DNA of 64,000 nucleotides. Origin: Pseudolabrys sp. (lineage in GTDB: Bacteria; Pseudomonadota; Alphaproteobacteria; Rhizobiales; Xanthobacteraceae). A model generated the notes under the pieces. The model saw nothing but the letters and a program-made list of their open reading frames with translations. It made no database searches and had not been told where the DNA came from. The position numbers and the translations under genes are program-made. Every line of letters starts with the position of its first letter. Position 1 is the first letter of the stretch. Below are positions 63,930 to 64,000 of this stretch, piece by piece. The stretch lies in NCBI GenBank assembly GCA_009694265.1, contig SHVM01000002.1, positions 27,878 through 91,877 on the forward strand, read 5' to 3'.

Positions 63930-64000
63930 CGGCACCCCGGGTTCCACTTTGCGGACCTAGGGAGAAGGCGGTAGAATCCGCCTCACCATGGCACTATCGA

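Overview
The window is a chromosomal segment from a high-GC alphaproteobacterium, most like Rhizobiales/Bradyrhizobiaceae by gene order (inference). It is dominated by conserved housekeeping blocks: hisF-hisE-coaA; olsB-like GNAT and a hybrid histidine kinase; gshB / MCP / yraN-rsmI-lpoA-like; hemW-rdgB-rph; hrcA-grpE / dnaK-dnaJ-pmtA-like; pyrF-dapB-gpmA-ada-like-nth; pheT-pheS-rplT-rpmI-infC; two glycosyltransferases; queG-GST-uppP; tRNA-Leu-rnd; lptC-lptA-lptB-rpoN-hpf-ptsN; hsp20; sleB-like; tRNA-Ala; aroA-cmk-rpsA-sppA-ihfB-lapA. I saw no phage, transposase, integrase, CRISPR array or rRNA. The main accessory insertion is a copper-handling cluster (CusF-like, cupredoxin, multicopper oxidase, TolC-like, lipoprotein, His/Cys-rich small protein) between rph and hrcA. 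The observations most worth checking are: (i) a small secreted-protein gene with an in-frame TGA where a Cys is expected; (ii) a ribosome hibernation factor gene (hpf) split by a 1-nt frame change and lacking the usual C-terminal domain; (iii) an MCP gene with a single in-frame amber stop; (iv) a ROSE-like RNA thermometer candidate plus RpoH-type promoter in front of hsp20; (v) an infC gene that appears to start at ATT; (vi) several families of intergenic palindromes, including a head-to-head pair between dnaK and dnaJ and one palindrome nested in another. I did not find a clearly novel multi-gene system. Product names come from recognising motifs in the translations; no database search was run.
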